DNA of 64,000 nucleotides from an uncultured Aquimarina sp. (GCA_947496355.1 CANMCO010000006.1:292003-356002); one strand, 5' to 3'. Numbered from the stretch's first letter, positions 1 through 10,432 are shown. Translations and numbers: made by a program. The notes: generated from the sequence alone by a model not told the origin.

Positions 1-1014
1 TATACAAAAGAATTGGTTGTTCCGGGATTACAAATCCCATGGGGAATGGTTTGGTTGCCAGATGGGAGCATGCTTATCACAGAAAAAAGCGGCGAACTTA
101 TCCATTTCAAAAATGGAAATAAAACTTTAATCAATAATGTTCCTGAAGTTTACAATAGAAACCAAGGAGGGTTATTAGATATCGAATTACACCCAAAATA
201 TGAAGAAAACGGGTGGATTTACATTTCATATTCCTCTAAAGAAGGAACTGAAAAAGGTGGGAACACAGCCCTAATTAGAGCAAAACTAGACGGTAATCGA
301 TTAACCAATATCCAAAAATTATATAAAGCAATACCAAACACTACTCGAGGTCATCATTTTGGGTCACGTATAGAATTTGACAATAATGGGTATCTATATT
401 TTTGCATTGGTGATCGAGGAAATCGAGATGTTAACCCACAGGACATTACAAAAGATGGCGGAAAAATATATCGATTAAATGATGATGGAAGCATCCCAAA
501 GGATAATCCTTTTATAAACAAAAAGGGCGCCAAAAAGGCAATTTTCTCCTATGGACATCGTAACCCACAAGGAATGGCAATACATCCCAATGGATCAATT
601 TGGATACATGAACACGGTCCCAAAGGTGGTGATGAAATTAATATCATCAAAAAAGGTGTAAACTACGGATGGCCAGTAATAACATATGGTTTAAATTATA
701 GTGGCACTTCTATAACCAACATTACCAAAAAAGAAGGAATGGAGCAACCTTTATACTACTGGACCCCATCCATTGCACCAAGTGGTATGGACTTTATTAC
801 TAGTGATAAATACCCCGATTGGAAAAATGATTTACTGGTAGGTTCATTAGTATTTCAGTATCTAGAGTTGGTTGAATTGACCAATAATAAAGTCACCGGG
901 AGGAAAAAATTACTGGATGGCATGGGTAGAGTTCGCAATATAAGACAAGGCCCAGATGGATTCATTTATGTGGCAATAGAAAATAAAGGCATTGTAAAAA
1001 TAATCCCAAATTAG
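1..1014 (+). CDS. PQQ-dependent sugar dehydrogenase (GSDH/Asd type), 5' end outside window
   Basis: Predicted soluble aldose dehydrogenase of the glucose/sorbosone dehydrogenase beta-propeller family, which oxidises sugars in the periplasm with PQQ. The reading frame is open from the first bases of the window and the first visible residues (YTKELVVPGLQIPWGMVW) already belong to the propeller, so the start codon and export signal lie to the left; the TTG at 13 is not a credible start. Family-like segments in order are RGHHFGSR, GDRGNRD, YGHRNPQGM and HEHGPKGGDEIN, the last two typical of the PQQ/Ca2+ region. The stop is followed one base later by a cytochrome c gene, suggesting a dehydrogenase/electron-acceptor pair. 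The substrate cannot be inferred. Confidence 0.88.
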   Translation, partial: YTKELVVPGLQIPWGMVWLPDGSMLITEKSGELIHFKNGNKTLINNVPEVYNRNQGGLLDIELHPKYEENGWIYISYSSKEGTEKGGNTALIRAKLDGNRLTNIQKLYKAIPNTTRGHHFGSRIEFDNNGYLYFCIGDRGNRDVNPQDITKDGGKIYRLNDDGSIPKDNPFINKKGAKKAIFSYGHRNPQGMAIHPNGSIWIHEHGPKGGDEINIIKKGVNYGWPVITYGLNYSGTSITNITKKEGMEQPLYYWTPSIAPSGMDFITSDKYPDWKNDLLVGSLVFQYLELVELTNNKVTGRKKLLDGMGRVRNIRQGPDGFIYVAIENKGIVKIIPN

Positions 1015-1015
1015 A

Positions 1016-1480
1016 ATGAGAAAGCATATAAAAAGATTTTTTATTTTAGAGATTATAGTATTGATTATTAGTATTTCTATAACAGCACAAAAAGGAAAAT
1101 CCAATTCTAAATATGTTCATTATTTAGAACTAGAAACTCAGGATATAAAACTATCAGAAAGCATCATTCGAGGTGAAGAAATCTATGTTGATTTTTGTAT
1201 GCAATGTCATTTACCCAATGGAAAAGGAACACCAAACGTCTTTCCTCCTCTTGCAGGATCAGATTGGTTAATTAATAAACGAAAAGAAAGTATACATTCA
1301 ATAAAATACGGATTAAATGGACCTATCAAAGTTAATGGAAAGCCTTATAATAGTGCAATGACGTCTTTGGGATTAGAGGACGAAGAAATTGTAGACGTAA
1401 TGAACTATATCATGAATAGTTGGGGTAATACTCAAGAAAAAATTGTTACCTTACAGGAAGTTTCCGATATAAAGAATTAA
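1016..1480 (+). CDS. Exported c-type cytochrome (monohaem)
   Basis: A 154-residue protein with an N-terminal hydrophobic export signal ending near AQKG, followed by a single haem-attachment motif CMQCH and the class I pattern N-G-K-G-T-P-N just after it. A distal Met that could be the sixth haem ligand is present in NSAMTSLG. It starts one base after the stop of the PQQ dehydrogenase gene, so the two are very probably co-transcribed. By analogy with other PQQ dehydrogenase/cytochrome pairs it probably takes electrons from the dehydrogenase in the periplasm; that partnership is inferred from gene order only. Confidence 0.88.
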   Translation: MRKHIKRFFILEIIVLIISISITAQKGKSNSKYVHYLELETQDIKLSESIIRGEEIYVDFCMQCHLPNGKGTPNVFPPLAGSDWLINKRKESIHSIKYGLNGPIKVNGKPYNSAMTSLGLEDEEIVDVMNYIMNSWGNTQEKIVTLQEVSDIKN

Positions 1481-1524
1481 TTATATAACAATCATAGAAT
1501 ATTTTACGTTAATCATAATATTCT

Positions 1525-2319
1525 ATGTACACACAAATGAGGGGCAAAAATTCGGTTAACGAGATATTCTTTATGGGGTTTTTAACATTTTTTTCAATGT
1601 CAATAACCTCACACTCGATTAATGCTCAAAACGAAATAGATTCTCCTAATAGATATAGATTTAAATATAAGTCAGAATTATATAAAGGAACCAGGCTTCA
1701 GATAACCGGACAGTTAAGAGCATTAAAAAACGATTCAAAATTTGTAGATATTCCTAATGAGATCGAAGAAGAACTTACTTCGCTTTTTATAACAACCAAG
1801 AAACAAGCGATACCCAAATTTTACAAAAAACACGCAATTACATTTCTAGACGCACTATATAGTTATGAGGACTTTGCTAATGTTTATGAAAACGCCTTAT
1901 ATGAAATCATAAAAAAAGTAAAAAATGATATTTACGTGGTTGATTTTAAATTTGAAAGGCAGTTTATAAAAAGTAAAGTGAAATTTGATCGTATCTTGAA
2001 AGAAGACATAACAAATCTGGAAAAATTTGAACAAGCCAAAAAAGACCTTGTTGATAGTCAAACCAAATTATCATGCCATCGTTGGATGAAGAACAAGTTT
2101 GAGAAATATAAAAATATAGACATCATTAAAAATCCAGATGAATTAATGAAAGCTTTCAAAAAAACAGAAGCGGTGCATGTCTACAAACTATACATCGAAA
2201 ATCATATCGAAAAAATTAAACCTTACTTAGAGAATCAGGTTATCGATTTTTATTATAAAAAATCCTTGCACGAAATCAATCCAGAGGTACTCGACCTTCA
2301 TTATATAACCAAAATATAA
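1525..2319 (+). CDS. Unknown secreted protein
   Basis: A 264-residue protein I do not recognise. The N-terminus carries a hydrophobic stretch (residues about 16-34, ending SINAQ) that looks like a cleavable signal peptide; an internal ATG at 1573 would give a more standard signal peptide (MGFLTFFSMS) and is an equally good start. The mature part is rich in Lys, Glu and Phe/Tyr, mostly helical in appearance, with no transmembrane segment and one Cys. It follows the cytochrome gene by about 45 bases and could be the last gene of that group, but nothing ties it to sugar oxidation. Confidence 0.7.
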   Translation: MYTQMRGKNSVNEIFFMGFLTFFSMSITSHSINAQNEIDSPNRYRFKYKSELYKGTRLQITGQLRALKNDSKFVDIPNEIEEELTSLFITTKKQAIPKFYKKHAITFLDALYSYEDFANVYENALYEIIKKVKNDIYVVDFKFERQFIKSKVKFDRILKEDITNLEKFEQAKKDLVDSQTKLSCHRWMKNKFEKYKNIDIIKNPDELMKAFKKTEAVHVYKLYIENHIEKIKPYLENQVIDFYYKKSLHEINPEVLDLHYITKI

Positions 2320-2368
2320 TTTGCTAAAAAAATGTTCTTAAAATTATTTTATTAGCTTGGTGTATTAA

Positions 2369-3454
2369 ATGAATGCTTCTCAAAAAACATATAATGTCAT
2401 TGGTTTGATGTCCGGAACCTCTCTGGATGGTTTGGATATTGCATATTGCGTATTTGAAAAGAAAAACGATTCCTGGTCTTTTTCCCTTAAAAAAACAGAA
2501 GCTATTGATTATTCTTCAGAATTAAAAGAGGAATTAAAGAACACTGTATACTTAGAAGCTTCAAAGTTATTGGCGTTTCATAATATGTACGGAAATTGGT
2601 TGGGAAAGCAAGTCAAAAGTTTTATTGACAAAAATGAGATCAACATTGATTTTATTGCTAGCCATGGTCATACCGTTTTTCATCAACCGGAAATTGGTCT
2701 AACATATCAAATCGGATCTGGGCAACATATTGCAAACACAAGTGGCGAAAAAGTAATTTGTGATTTTAGAACTAACGATGTTGCCTTAGGCGGTCAAGGA
2801 GCTCCGCTAGTACCAATTGGAGATCAATTATTGTTTGGTGACTATGACTTTTGCTTAAATCTGGGTGGGATTAGCAACATTTCTTTTGATAGTGCTGGAA
2901 AAAGGATGGCATATGATATTTCACCTGCCAATATGCTGTTAAATTTGATTTGTAAAAAAATAAACCTGGAGTTTGATGAAGGAGGTAAACTTGCAGCCAC
3001 CGGAACCACAAACATCGATTTATTAAACAAGTTGGATACTTTGGAGTATTACAAACTCCCCTACCCCAAATCTCTGGGATATGAATGGTTTAAGGAGAAT
3101 ATTATTCCCCTTATCCAAAACACGCACGATTCTATAGAAAACCTCCTGAATACCTCTATTTCTCATATTACAAGGCAAATAGCTAACGATATTAAAAATA
3201 CAAGAAAAGAAAACTCAACACTTCTTGTCACAGGAGGAGGTGCAAAAAATAAGTTTTTGATTGAAAAACTACAGCAAGAACTAGGCGAATTTTCGAAGGT
3301 TATTGTGCCAAAAGAGCAAATTATCGATTATAAAGAAGCTATAATCTTTGGATTTATGGGCGTTCTTAGAGAAAGAAATGAAGTAAATTGCCTACAATCA
3401 GTGACCGGAGCTAGCAAAAATTCTTCTTCAGGAGTTATTTACTATCCATCGTGA
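2369..3454 (+). CDS. anmK: Anhydro-N-acetylmuramic acid kinase
   Basis: Phosphorylates 1,6-anhydro-MurNAc released by cell-wall turnover to give MurNAc-6-phosphate in the cytoplasm, feeding peptidoglycan recycling. The 361-residue length is normal. The diagnostic ATP-binding start MSGTSLDGLD is at residues 14-23, SHGHTVFHQP near 98-107, GGQGAPLVPIGD at 141-152, LGGISNIS near 170, and a C-terminal LLVTGGGAKN nucleotide-binding segment. The ATG at 2369 leaves a standard short lead before the motif. It is followed 60 bases later by udk on the same strand. Confidence 0.95.
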   Translation: MNASQKTYNVIGLMSGTSLDGLDIAYCVFEKKNDSWSFSLKKTEAIDYSSELKEELKNTVYLEASKLLAFHNMYGNWLGKQVKSFIDKNEINIDFIASHGHTVFHQPEIGLTYQIGSGQHIANTSGEKVICDFRTNDVALGGQGAPLVPIGDQLLFGDYDFCLNLGGISNISFDSAGKRMAYDISPANMLLNLICKKINLEFDEGGKLAATGTTNIDLLNKLDTLEYYKLPYPKSLGYEWFKENIIPLIQNTHDSIENLLNTSISHITRQIANDIKNTRKENSTLLVTGGGAKNKFLIEKLQQELGEFSKVIVPKEQIIDYKEAIIFGFMGVLRERNEVNCLQSVTGASKNSSSGVIYYPS

Positions 3455-3513
3455 ATAAGTTTTATACCAAAGATTAACTTGCATTCTGTAAATTTGCCAA
3501 AAAACAAATAAAG

Positions 3514-4122
3514 ATGCTAATTATTGGTATTGCCGGAGGTACAGGTTGCGGAAAAACTACTGTTGTTAACCACATTGTTAATGAACTACCTGAAAATGAA
3601 GTATGTGTAATTTCACAAGATTCCTATTATAAAGACACTAGTCATCTAACCTATGACGAGAGAACCAAAATAAATTTTGATCACCCTCAATCTATTGATT
3701 TTGATTTATTAGTAGAACATTTGTCCGAATTAAGAGATGGAAAAACAATCCAACAACCTGTGTACTCTTTTGTTGAGCATAACCGCACAAGCGAAACCGT
3801 TAGCACCAAACCAAGTAAGGTAATTATCGTAGAGGGTATTTTGATTCTCACCAATCAAAAAATTCGTGATATGTTTGATATAAAAATATATGTACATACC
3901 GATAGTGATGAACGACTAATTAGAAGGCTTAAACGTGATATTGCAGAACGTGGAAGAGATATTGATGAAGTTTTGGACAGATATCAAAATACCTTAAAGC
4001 CAATGCATCAACAGTTCATTGACCCTACCAAAGAATATGCTGACCTCATTATCCCCAATAATCATTACAACAATGTAGCTGTTGATATTGTTCGCACTAT
4101 AATAAAGGAACGCTTGAATTAA
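3514..4122 (+). CDS. udk: Uridine kinase
   Basis: Phosphorylates uridine and cytidine to UMP and CMP in pyrimidine salvage. The 202-residue protein has the P-loop GGTGCGKT at residues 8-15, the family segment SQDSYYKD near 35, NFDHPQSIDFD near 54-64 and RRLKRDIAERGRD near the lid. A perfect Bacteroidota -7 box (TAAATTTG, 3489-3496) lies just upstream, although no good -33 box is at the usual distance. It is followed closely by the FtsB-like gene and mutA, so the three may share a transcript. Confidence 0.95.
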   Translation: MLIIGIAGGTGCGKTTVVNHIVNELPENEVCVISQDSYYKDTSHLTYDERTKINFDHPQSIDFDLLVEHLSELRDGKTIQQPVYSFVEHNRTSETVSTKPSKVIIVEGILILTNQKIRDMFDIKIYVHTDSDERLIRRLKRDIAERGRDIDEVLDRYQNTLKPMHQQFIDPTKEYADLIIPNNHYNNVAVDIVRTIIKERLN

Positions 4123-4159
4123 CTTTTGTACCTTTACATCAAACATTATCCTACTTAGA

Positions 4160-4519
4160 TTGAAGCTTAAAAGTTATTTTCAGAAACTAAAAAACAAACC
4201 GGCATTGATACCGATATTTGCTATATTTTTAAATAAATATGTGCTTATCGTATTACTTTTTGTGGTGTGGATGCTATTTCTGGATACCAACTCATGGTTA
4301 ATTCATAGAGAACTGGATCAGGAAATTCAGGAACTAGAGGATAACAAAAAATATTACATCAAGGAGATCATTAAAGATCAAAAAGATATAAAAGTATTGA
4401 AGGACAGCAACGAGCTAGAAAAATTTGCACGAGAAGAGTATTTTATGAAACGTGAGAATGAAGAAATTTATATCATCGAATATGAAGATAGCGTGCCTAA
4501 AACCAAGATAGATGACTAA
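4160..4519 (+). CDS. FtsB/DivIC-like septum formation initiator protein
   Basis: A 119-residue bitopic membrane protein: short cytoplasmic N-terminus, one transmembrane helix (about residues 28-43, YVLIVLLFVVWMLFL) and an extracytoplasmic coiled coil (about 50-90, rich in E, K, D and I/L), ending with the ELEKFAREEYFMK segment typical of the DivIC/FtsB family that bridges FtsL and FtsQ in the divisome. The start is TTG; no better-placed ATG retains the family N-terminus. The 3' end overlaps mutA by 8 bases. Position between udk and methylmalonyl-CoA mutase gives no functional clue. Confidence 0.82.
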   Translation: MKLKSYFQKLKNKPALIPIFAIFLNKYVLIVLLFVVWMLFLDTNSWLIHRELDQEIQELEDNKKYYIKEIIKDQKDIKVLKDSNELEKFAREEYFMKRENEEIYIIEYEDSVPKTKIDD

Positions 4520-5873
4520 ATCCTTATTTGATAGTTTTGAAGAAGTATCTTCGAAGCAATGGAAACAAAAAATTCAGTTCGATCTCAAGGGTGCAGATTA
4601 TAATGAAGCGCTCATTTTTAAAACTTTAGAAGGGATTGATATAAAACCATTTTATAATCAAGAAGACCTTGATGGAATTACCAACCCGGTTTCACACCCT
4701 TCAACATGGGATAATTCAATAAGAATAGAAGCTACAGGGACGTCGTCTGCTAATCAAAAAGCAATTAAAGCAATAGATAAAGGTGCAGAAAGCCTATTTT
4801 TTGTGATCAAAGATGAAAATGTAGATCCAGAAGGGCTTTTACATAACATTCCCAAGGACACCTCCATCTTTATTGAAACTAAATTTCTTTCGAGTTCTTA
4901 TGTTCAAAAACTAAATACCATTGCTCAAACTAATAGAAATGATATTTACGTATTAACCGATATCATAAACAATCTTGCAGCTACCGGAAATTGGTTCAAG
5001 AACTTAAAAGAAGATCATCACAATATCGAAGAAATTACTAAATACGACTCGTTAAAGAGTGTTATGAGTATAGATATAAGTTTGTACCAAAATTCAGGCG
5101 CTACTATGGTGCAACAATTAGCATATTCTTTGGCTCATGCTAATGAATATCTCAATTTCTTTAGTAATAATGATTTTAATCCTTTTAAGAAAACTAAGCC
5201 TATATTTAAAGTTTCTATTGGCGGAAATTATTTCTTCGAGATCGCCAAACTAAGAGCAATTAGATTACTTTGGTCTACATTAGCCGCGGAATATGAAGTC
5301 AAAGAAGATTGTCACATTCTGGCCTATCCTTCTCATAGAAACAAAACAATTTTAGATTACAATGTAAATATGTTACGAACGACTACAGAATGTATGAGTG
5401 CAATACTAGGTGGTGCAAATACAATCTATAATATTGCATATGATGACATTTATAATCTTGAAAATGATTTTGGTACCAGAATTTCTTTGAATCAACTTTT
5501 GATATTAAAGAATGAAAGCTATATGGATCTGGTTAGCAATCCAGCTTCAGGATCCTATTATATCGAGAGTCTAACGGACCAATTAGCCGAAAAAGGCCTT
5601 TCATTATTCAAAAACATTGAAGAAGGTGGTGGTTTTTTAAAGCAACTAAAATCTGGGATTATTCAGAAAAAAATTAAAGAAAGTGCAAACAAAGAACAAG
5701 AGCTATTTGATAACGAAAAGATTATTCTAACGGGCTCAAACAAATACAAAAATCAAGAAGAAGTAATTCCGGCTTTTCAAAAAAATGTATTTCAAAGTAA
5801 AAATGTAAGAAAAACACTACTTGAACCTGTTTTAAAAAGTCGATTAAGTGAGCTAATCGAGAAAAAAGTGTAA
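4512..5873 (+). CDS. mutA: Methylmalonyl-CoA mutase small (beta) subunit
   Basis: Non-catalytic partner subunit of the heterodimeric B12-dependent methylmalonyl-CoA mutase, which interconverts methylmalonyl-CoA and succinyl-CoA. At 453 residues it is the short form, with the TIM-barrel region (segments such as QLAYSLAHANEYL, FEIAKLRAIRLLW, NMLRTTTECMSAILGGANT, NPASGSYYIESLTDQLAEK) but without the C-terminal cobalamin-binding-like domain of longer homologues. It overlaps the preceding FtsB-like gene. The catalytic subunit is not directly downstream: two unknown exported-protein genes intervene. Confidence 0.92.
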   Translation: MTKSLFDSFEEVSSKQWKQKIQFDLKGADYNEALIFKTLEGIDIKPFYNQEDLDGITNPVSHPSTWDNSIRIEATGTSSANQKAIKAIDKGAESLFFVIKDENVDPEGLLHNIPKDTSIFIETKFLSSSYVQKLNTIAQTNRNDIYVLTDIINNLAATGNWFKNLKEDHHNIEEITKYDSLKSVMSIDISLYQNSGATMVQQLAYSLAHANEYLNFFSNNDFNPFKKTKPIFKVSIGGNYFFEIAKLRAIRLLWSTLAAEYEVKEDCHILAYPSHRNKTILDYNVNMLRTTTECMSAILGGANTIYNIAYDDIYNLENDFGTRISLNQLLILKNESYMDLVSNPASGSYYIESLTDQLAEKGLSLFKNIEEGGGFLKQLKSGIIQKKIKESANKEQELFDNEKIILTGSNKYKNQEEVIPAFQKNVFQSKNVRKTLLEPVLKSRLSELIEKKV

Positions 5874-5962
5874 ATAATCGTTAATATTTCCTAACTTATT
5901 GTTAACTTGCATCTAAATTATTAAAATAGAGCTTATACATTAACTTTACTAAACCCTAATCA

Positions 5963-6589
5963 ATGCCCCTTAAGATTAGATCTAGGATTATCGTCTTATT
6001 CTTGATAGTATCTCCTCGATTTACATATGCGCAATCTGCTAATAATTGCCTTAGTGTAGACGATACCGGTATTATAAAAAGAGCATATGAATCTTTCGAA
6101 AATGATTTATTTAGTTATTACCAATTTGGTAACGATTCTATAAAAACATATAGAACCTTCTTAGCAGAAGTTGCCAGTTTGTCAATAAATCTCAGAAAAC
6201 TACCTTCAGATAATTCTATTCAGCTGGCTCGCGAATTTAAAAAAATAGCCGATAATAAAAATTCTCTTTGGATAAAGTTAAGTGAGTATGAAAACCAGGA
6301 GGCAGTAAAAAAATCGTCCCCTACGACATCTGGTAAAAAGGAGAAAGAAGTTCTCATTTTTAATTATAGAGGCGGATTTATACAATGTCTTAAAAACACA
6401 AGCGATAGCGATGATTTTAAGGATATCGTAAACTCTCTGGAAGAAGATGGAAATGTAAGTACTTCGCTTATTTCTCAAAAAATCTATTATATGACAGATA
6501 GAGAGTTTTCAAAAATTGAGATCAAAAATTTTATTGCATTTGATATTTACTATTCAATATTAATGGTGATAGAAAAAGCTTTTGGGTAA
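5963..6589 (+). CDS. Unknown exported protein between mutA and mutB
   Basis: A 208-residue protein I do not recognise. It begins with a signal peptide (hydrophobic RIIVLFLIVSP, probable cleavage after TYAQ) and has a Ser/Lys/Asn-rich mature part with two isolated Cys (residues about 29 and 141). There is no transmembrane helix after the signal. It lies in the gap between the two methylmalonyl-CoA mutase subunit genes, 89 bases after mutA, and its base composition is more AT-rich than the mutase genes. No function is assigned. Confidence 0.7.
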   Translation: MPLKIRSRIIVLFLIVSPRFTYAQSANNCLSVDDTGIIKRAYESFENDLFSYYQFGNDSIKTYRTFLAEVASLSINLRKLPSDNSIQLAREFKKIADNKNSLWIKLSEYENQEAVKKSSPTTSGKKEKEVLIFNYRGGFIQCLKNTSDSDDFKDIVNSLEEDGNVSTSLISQKIYYMTDREFSKIEIKNFIAFDIYYSILMVIEKAFG

Positions 6590-6694
6590 TATAGACAACA
6601 TCTCAAATAGTTAATTATTTATTATTAATACTTTCTGGAATAAATTATCAATAAAACCGTAATTTTGCATTTTTACTAATGATTACGCTTTTCC

Positions 6695-7336
6695 ATGAAA
6701 AAAAATTATGGTTTTCTCATTTGTGTGCTTTTACTTTTAACATCTTGCAATATTGTAATAAAAGAAGCTGGCAATTGGATTGAGAAATCAAACTCAAATT
6801 CTCCAGAAGATATAACTGGTAATTATTTTGCTCTAGAAAATGGATTGGTTAAAACTTACTTGCCACATGGTTTTAAACAATGTACCATTGAGCAATATGA
6901 ATCTATTCTTGATTCTTCATTAACTAAAAATCAAATTAAGGCAGAAATCAGCAGACTTGAAGGTATGCGAAACCTAAAAGGCTCTTTTTACTTGTTTTTT
7001 GACTCATATACCCGATCTACATATACTATTAATAATATGCCCTACTTAAGTTTCAATAAGAATGACGCTAAAATGTTGTTATCAATAATAAAACAAAATA
7101 ACGACAGGGTAAGCCTATCAACCGACTTGAATTTTAAAAAGTTGACAGCTTCTTACGCAAAAACCAAAGAATTTACCATGTTTCGGTCTATATTTCAGAT
7201 TAACAACTTCAAAACAGAAATGAAAGCTTTCAATACATCTTATATTCTTTCGGCTAATAAGAAAACATTCATGATCAATTTAACAACTCCTTTCAAAACA
7301 AATTTTGATGGATATATTGAAAAAATGAAATTTTAA
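6695..7336 (+). CDS. Unknown lipoprotein between mutA and mutB
   Basis: A 213-residue predicted lipoprotein: signal peptide [18 protein letters not shown] with the lipobox cysteine at residue 18. The mature part contains no motif I recognise. A perfect Bacteroidota -7 box (TAATTTTG, 6660-6667) lies 27 bases before the ATG, so transcription may start here independently of mutA. The stop codon is one base before the mutB start, so this gene and mutB probably share a transcript. Confidence 0.75.
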   Translation: MKKNYGFLICVLLLLTSCNIVIKEAGNWIEKSNSNSPEDITGNYFALENGLVKTYLPHGFKQCTIEQYESILDSSLTKNQIKAEISRLEGMRNLKGSFYLFFDSYTRSTYTINNMPYLSFNKNDAKMLLSIIKQNNDRVSLSTDLNFKKLTASYAKTKEFTMFRSIFQINNFKTEMKAFNTSYILSANKKTFMINLTTPFKTNFDGYIEKMKF

Positions 7337-7337
7337 A

Positions 7338-9470
7338 ATGACTAGAAAAAAACTTCAACATATTCAGTTAAAAAAAGAAAAATCACACTCCAAAAAAGTG
7401 AATTTTTCAACACATACAACTTCAGAAGGAATTGACATTAAATCTTCCTATATCAAGGACAATGTTGCTAAGTTAGATCATCTTAATTTCTCCGCGGGAT
7501 TACCTCCATTTTTGCGAGGACCATACTCAACAATGTACGTTCGAAGACCATGGACCATTAGACAATATGCTGGTTTTTCGACTGCTGAAGAAAGTAATGC
7601 ATTCTATCGTAGAAATCTTGCCGCAGGACAAAAAGGGCTTTCTGTAGCTTTTGACCTAGCAACGCATAGAGGTTATGACAGTGATCACGAAAGAGTGGTT
7701 GGAGACGTTGGTATGGCAGGGGTGGCTATAGACACAGTGGAAGACATGAAAGTGCTTTTTGATCAAATTCCACTAGATAAGATGTCGGTTTCTATGACAA
7801 TGAATGGTGCAGTATTGCCTATTATGGCATTTTATATTGTAGCAGCAGAAGAACAAGGTGTTGACAAAAACCTGCTATCAGGAACTATTCAAAACGATAT
7901 CCTAAAAGAGTTCATGGTGCGTAATACATACGTTTATCCTCCTACTCCATCAATGCGAATCATAGGTGATATTTTCAAATATTGCTCTAAAAATATGCCG
8001 AAATTTAACCCGATAAGTATTTCGGGATATCATATGCAAGAAGCGGGAGCTACATGCGATATAGAGTTAGCATATACCTTGGCCGATGGTCTTGAATATA
8101 TTAGAAAAGGGATAGAGGCAGGAATGGATATCGATTCTTTTGCTCCTCGCCTATCTTTTTTCTGGGCAATAGGAATGAATCATTTTATGGAAATTGCCAA
8201 AATGAGAGCGGCGAGAATGCTTTGGGCAAAATTAATTAAACAATTCGATCCAAAAAACCTCAAGTCATTGATGCTACGAACTCATTGCCAAACTAGCGGA
8301 TGGAGTTTAACAGCGCAAGATCCATTTAACAATGTAGCACGTACATGTATTGAAGCCAGTGCAGCCGCCTTTGGAGGAACACAAAGTTTACATACCAATG
8401 CTTTGGATGAGGCTATAGCATTACCAACCGATTTTTCTGCAAGAATTGCCAGAAATACACAAATATATCTACAAGAAGAAACCCAAATCACAAGAACTGT
8501 TGACCCCTGGGCAGGAAGTTATTATGTAGAATCTCTAACCAATGACATTGCAGAAAAAGCCTGGAAACTGATTGAAGAGGTTGAAGAATTAGGAGGAATG
8601 ACCAAAGCTATAGAAGCAGGAATTCCTAAAATGAGAATTGAAGAAGCTGCAGCTCGAAAACAAGCGAGAATTGATAGTGAACAAGATGTAATTATTGGGG
8701 TTAATAAATACAAATTAGAAGAGGAAGAAGCGATCAGTACTCTTAAAGTAGATAATAATGCTGTACGAACTCAGCAAATAGAAGGGTTAGAAAAAGTAAA
8801 ATCTATTAGAGATAATGAAGCTGTAAAAAGAATTTTAGCCAAATTAACTACGGCTGCAAGTGATGCAAATGCAAATCTATTAACTTTAGCCGTTGAAGCA
8901 GCTAGATTACGAGCAACCCTAGGTGAAATTAGTGACGCTCTAGAGAAAGAATACGGACGACATAAAGCACAAATTAAAACGTTCACAGGAGTGTATGCAA
9001 AAGAAATAAAAAACGATGAATCTTTTAATAAAGCAAGAGAATTAGCAAATCAATTTGCAGAATTAGAAGGTCGTAGACCCAGAATCATGATTGCCAAAAT
9101 GGGACAAGATGGCCATGATCGTGGAGCCAAGGTAGTAGCTACAAGTTATGCAGATGTAGGTTTTGATGTTGATATTGGCCCTCTTTTTCAAACTCCGGTA
9201 GAAGCTGCTAAACAGGCTGTTGAGAATGACGTACATATTGTTGGTGTTTCTTCCCTTGCGGGTGGACATAAGACGTTGGTACCGCAAATTGTTGGCGAAC
9301 TTAAAAAATATGGTAGAGAAGATATCATGATTATTGTTGGGGGTGTAATTCCTCCTGATGATTATGATTTCCTATTTGAGGCAGGAGCTGTCGCTATTTT
9401 TGGTCCGGGAACAAAAATCAGTGATGCTGCTATTACAATCTTAGAAATATTAATCTCAACGTTTGAGTAA
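7338..9470 (+). CDS. mutB: Methylmalonyl-CoA mutase large (catalytic) subunit
   Basis: Catalytic subunit of B12-dependent methylmalonyl-CoA mutase (propionate, odd-chain fatty acid and branched amino acid breakdown into succinyl-CoA). The 710 residues comprise the substrate-binding TIM barrel (for example [46 protein letters not shown]) and the C-terminal cobalamin domain with DGHDRG (the DxHxxG cobalt-ligand motif, about residues 591-596), [10 protein letters not shown] and [10 protein letters not shown]. Length is standard. It starts one base after the preceding lipoprotein gene. The small subunit lies 1.5 kb upstream. Confidence 0.97.
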   Translation: MTRKKLQHIQLKKEKSHSKKVNFSTHTTSEGIDIKSSYIKDNVAKLDHLNFSAGLPPFLRGPYSTMYVRRPWTIRQYAGFSTAEESNAFYRRNLAAGQKGLSVAFDLATHRGYDSDHERVVGDVGMAGVAIDTVEDMKVLFDQIPLDKMSVSMTMNGAVLPIMAFYIVAAEEQGVDKNLLSGTIQNDILKEFMVRNTYVYPPTPSMRIIGDIFKYCSKNMPKFNPISISGYHMQEAGATCDIELAYTLADGLEYIRKGIEAGMDIDSFAPRLSFFWAIGMNHFMEIAKMRAARMLWAKLIKQFDPKNLKSLMLRTHCQTSGWSLTAQDPFNNVARTCIEASAAAFGGTQSLHTNALDEAIALPTDFSARIARNTQIYLQEETQITRTVDPWAGSYYVESLTNDIAEKAWKLIEEVEELGGMTKAIEAGIPKMRIEEAAARKQARIDSEQDVIIGVNKYKLEEEEAISTLKVDNNAVRTQQIEGLEKVKSIRDNEAVKRILAKLTTAASDANANLLTLAVEAARLRATLGEISDALEKEYGRHKAQIKTFTGVYAKEIKNDESFNKARELANQFAELEGRRPRIMIAKMGQDGHDRGAKVVATSYADVGFDVDIGPLFQTPVEAAKQAVENDVHIVGVSSLAGGHKTLVPQIVGELKKYGREDIMIIVGGVIPPDDYDFLFEAGAVAIFGPGTKISDAAITILEILISTFE

Positions 9471-9550
9471 AGAACAAAAAATACTATGCATGCATAGCTT
9501 TTTTGAAGTATTAATCGTAACTTTCACCAAATATTGACAATCATACACCT

Positions 9551-10432
9551 ATGAGTTATACAGATAAAATGCTTCGTGATGGAGCACTAAAAGGAAAAAA
9601 CATTGTCGTTACCGGAGGTGGTAGCGGATTAGGAAAAGCGATGACCAAGTGTTTTCTAGAACTTGGTGCCAAAGTTGCTATAACATCTCGTAATCTTGAA
9701 AAACTAGAAAACACGGCTAAAGAACTTGAAACTGAAACAGGTGGCACGTGCTTACCTTTGCAATGTGATGTTAGACATTATGACCAAGTAGAAGCAATGA
9801 GAGACAAAGCTCTTGCCGAGTTTGGCTCTATAGATGTATTACTTAATAATGCAGCTGGAAACTTTATTTCTCCAACAGAACGTTTATCGGCAAATGCATT
9901 TGATACCATAATAGATATTGTTCTTAAAGGAACTAAGAATTGTACATTGGCTTTTGGAAAACATTGGATTGATACAAAGTCTAAAAATACAGTCGTTCTT
10001 AATATTGTTACTACGTATGCATGGACGGGATCTGCTTATGTTGTACCAAGTGCTACAGCCAAAGCAGGCGTACTTGCAATGACAAGATCTCTTGCGGTAG
10101 AATGGGCAAAGTACGGAATGCGATTTAATGCAATTGCACCAGGACCATTTCCAACAAAAGGAGCATGGGATAGATTAATGCCTGGAGATTTAAAAGAAAA
10201 ACTTGATATCACTAAACAAGTACCTTTGGGTCGTGTAGGTGATCATCAAGAGCTTGCCAATTTAGCTTCATATTTAGTTTCAGATTTCTCTGCCTATGTT
10301 AACGGTGAAGTAGTTACAATAGATGGTGGAGAATGGTTAAAAGGTGCTGGAGAGTTTAATATGCTTGAGCAAGTTCCGGAAGAAATGTGGGACATGCTAG
10401 AGGCTTCTATACGATCTAAAAACAAGAAATAA
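9551..10432 (+). CDS. 2,4-dienoyl-CoA reductase-like short-chain dehydrogenase
   Basis: SDR-fold NADP-dependent reductase, 293 residues. The cofactor motif is TGGGSGLG (21-28) and the NNAAG motif is at 99-103. The catalytic pair is not the usual YxxxK: Tyr156 and Lys171 are 15 residues apart in TYAWTGSAYVVPSATAKAGV, the arrangement characteristic of 2,4-dienoyl-CoA reductase (DECR1 type), where VVPSxSAKAGV surrounds the lysine. This fits a role in removing double bases during beta-oxidation of unsaturated acyl-CoAs, next to methylmalonyl-CoA mutase in acyl-CoA catabolism. A strong terminator follows. A different enoyl-CoA substrate is possible. Confidence 0.85.
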   Translation: MSYTDKMLRDGALKGKNIVVTGGGSGLGKAMTKCFLELGAKVAITSRNLEKLENTAKELETETGGTCLPLQCDVRHYDQVEAMRDKALAEFGSIDVLLNNAAGNFISPTERLSANAFDTIIDIVLKGTKNCTLAFGKHWIDTKSKNTVVLNIVTTYAWTGSAYVVPSATAKAGVLAMTRSLAVEWAKYGMRFNAIAPGPFPTKGAWDRLMPGDLKEKLDITKQVPLGRVGDHQELANLASYLVSDFSAYVNGEVVTIDGGEWLKGAGEFNMLEQVPEEMWDMLEASIRSKNKK

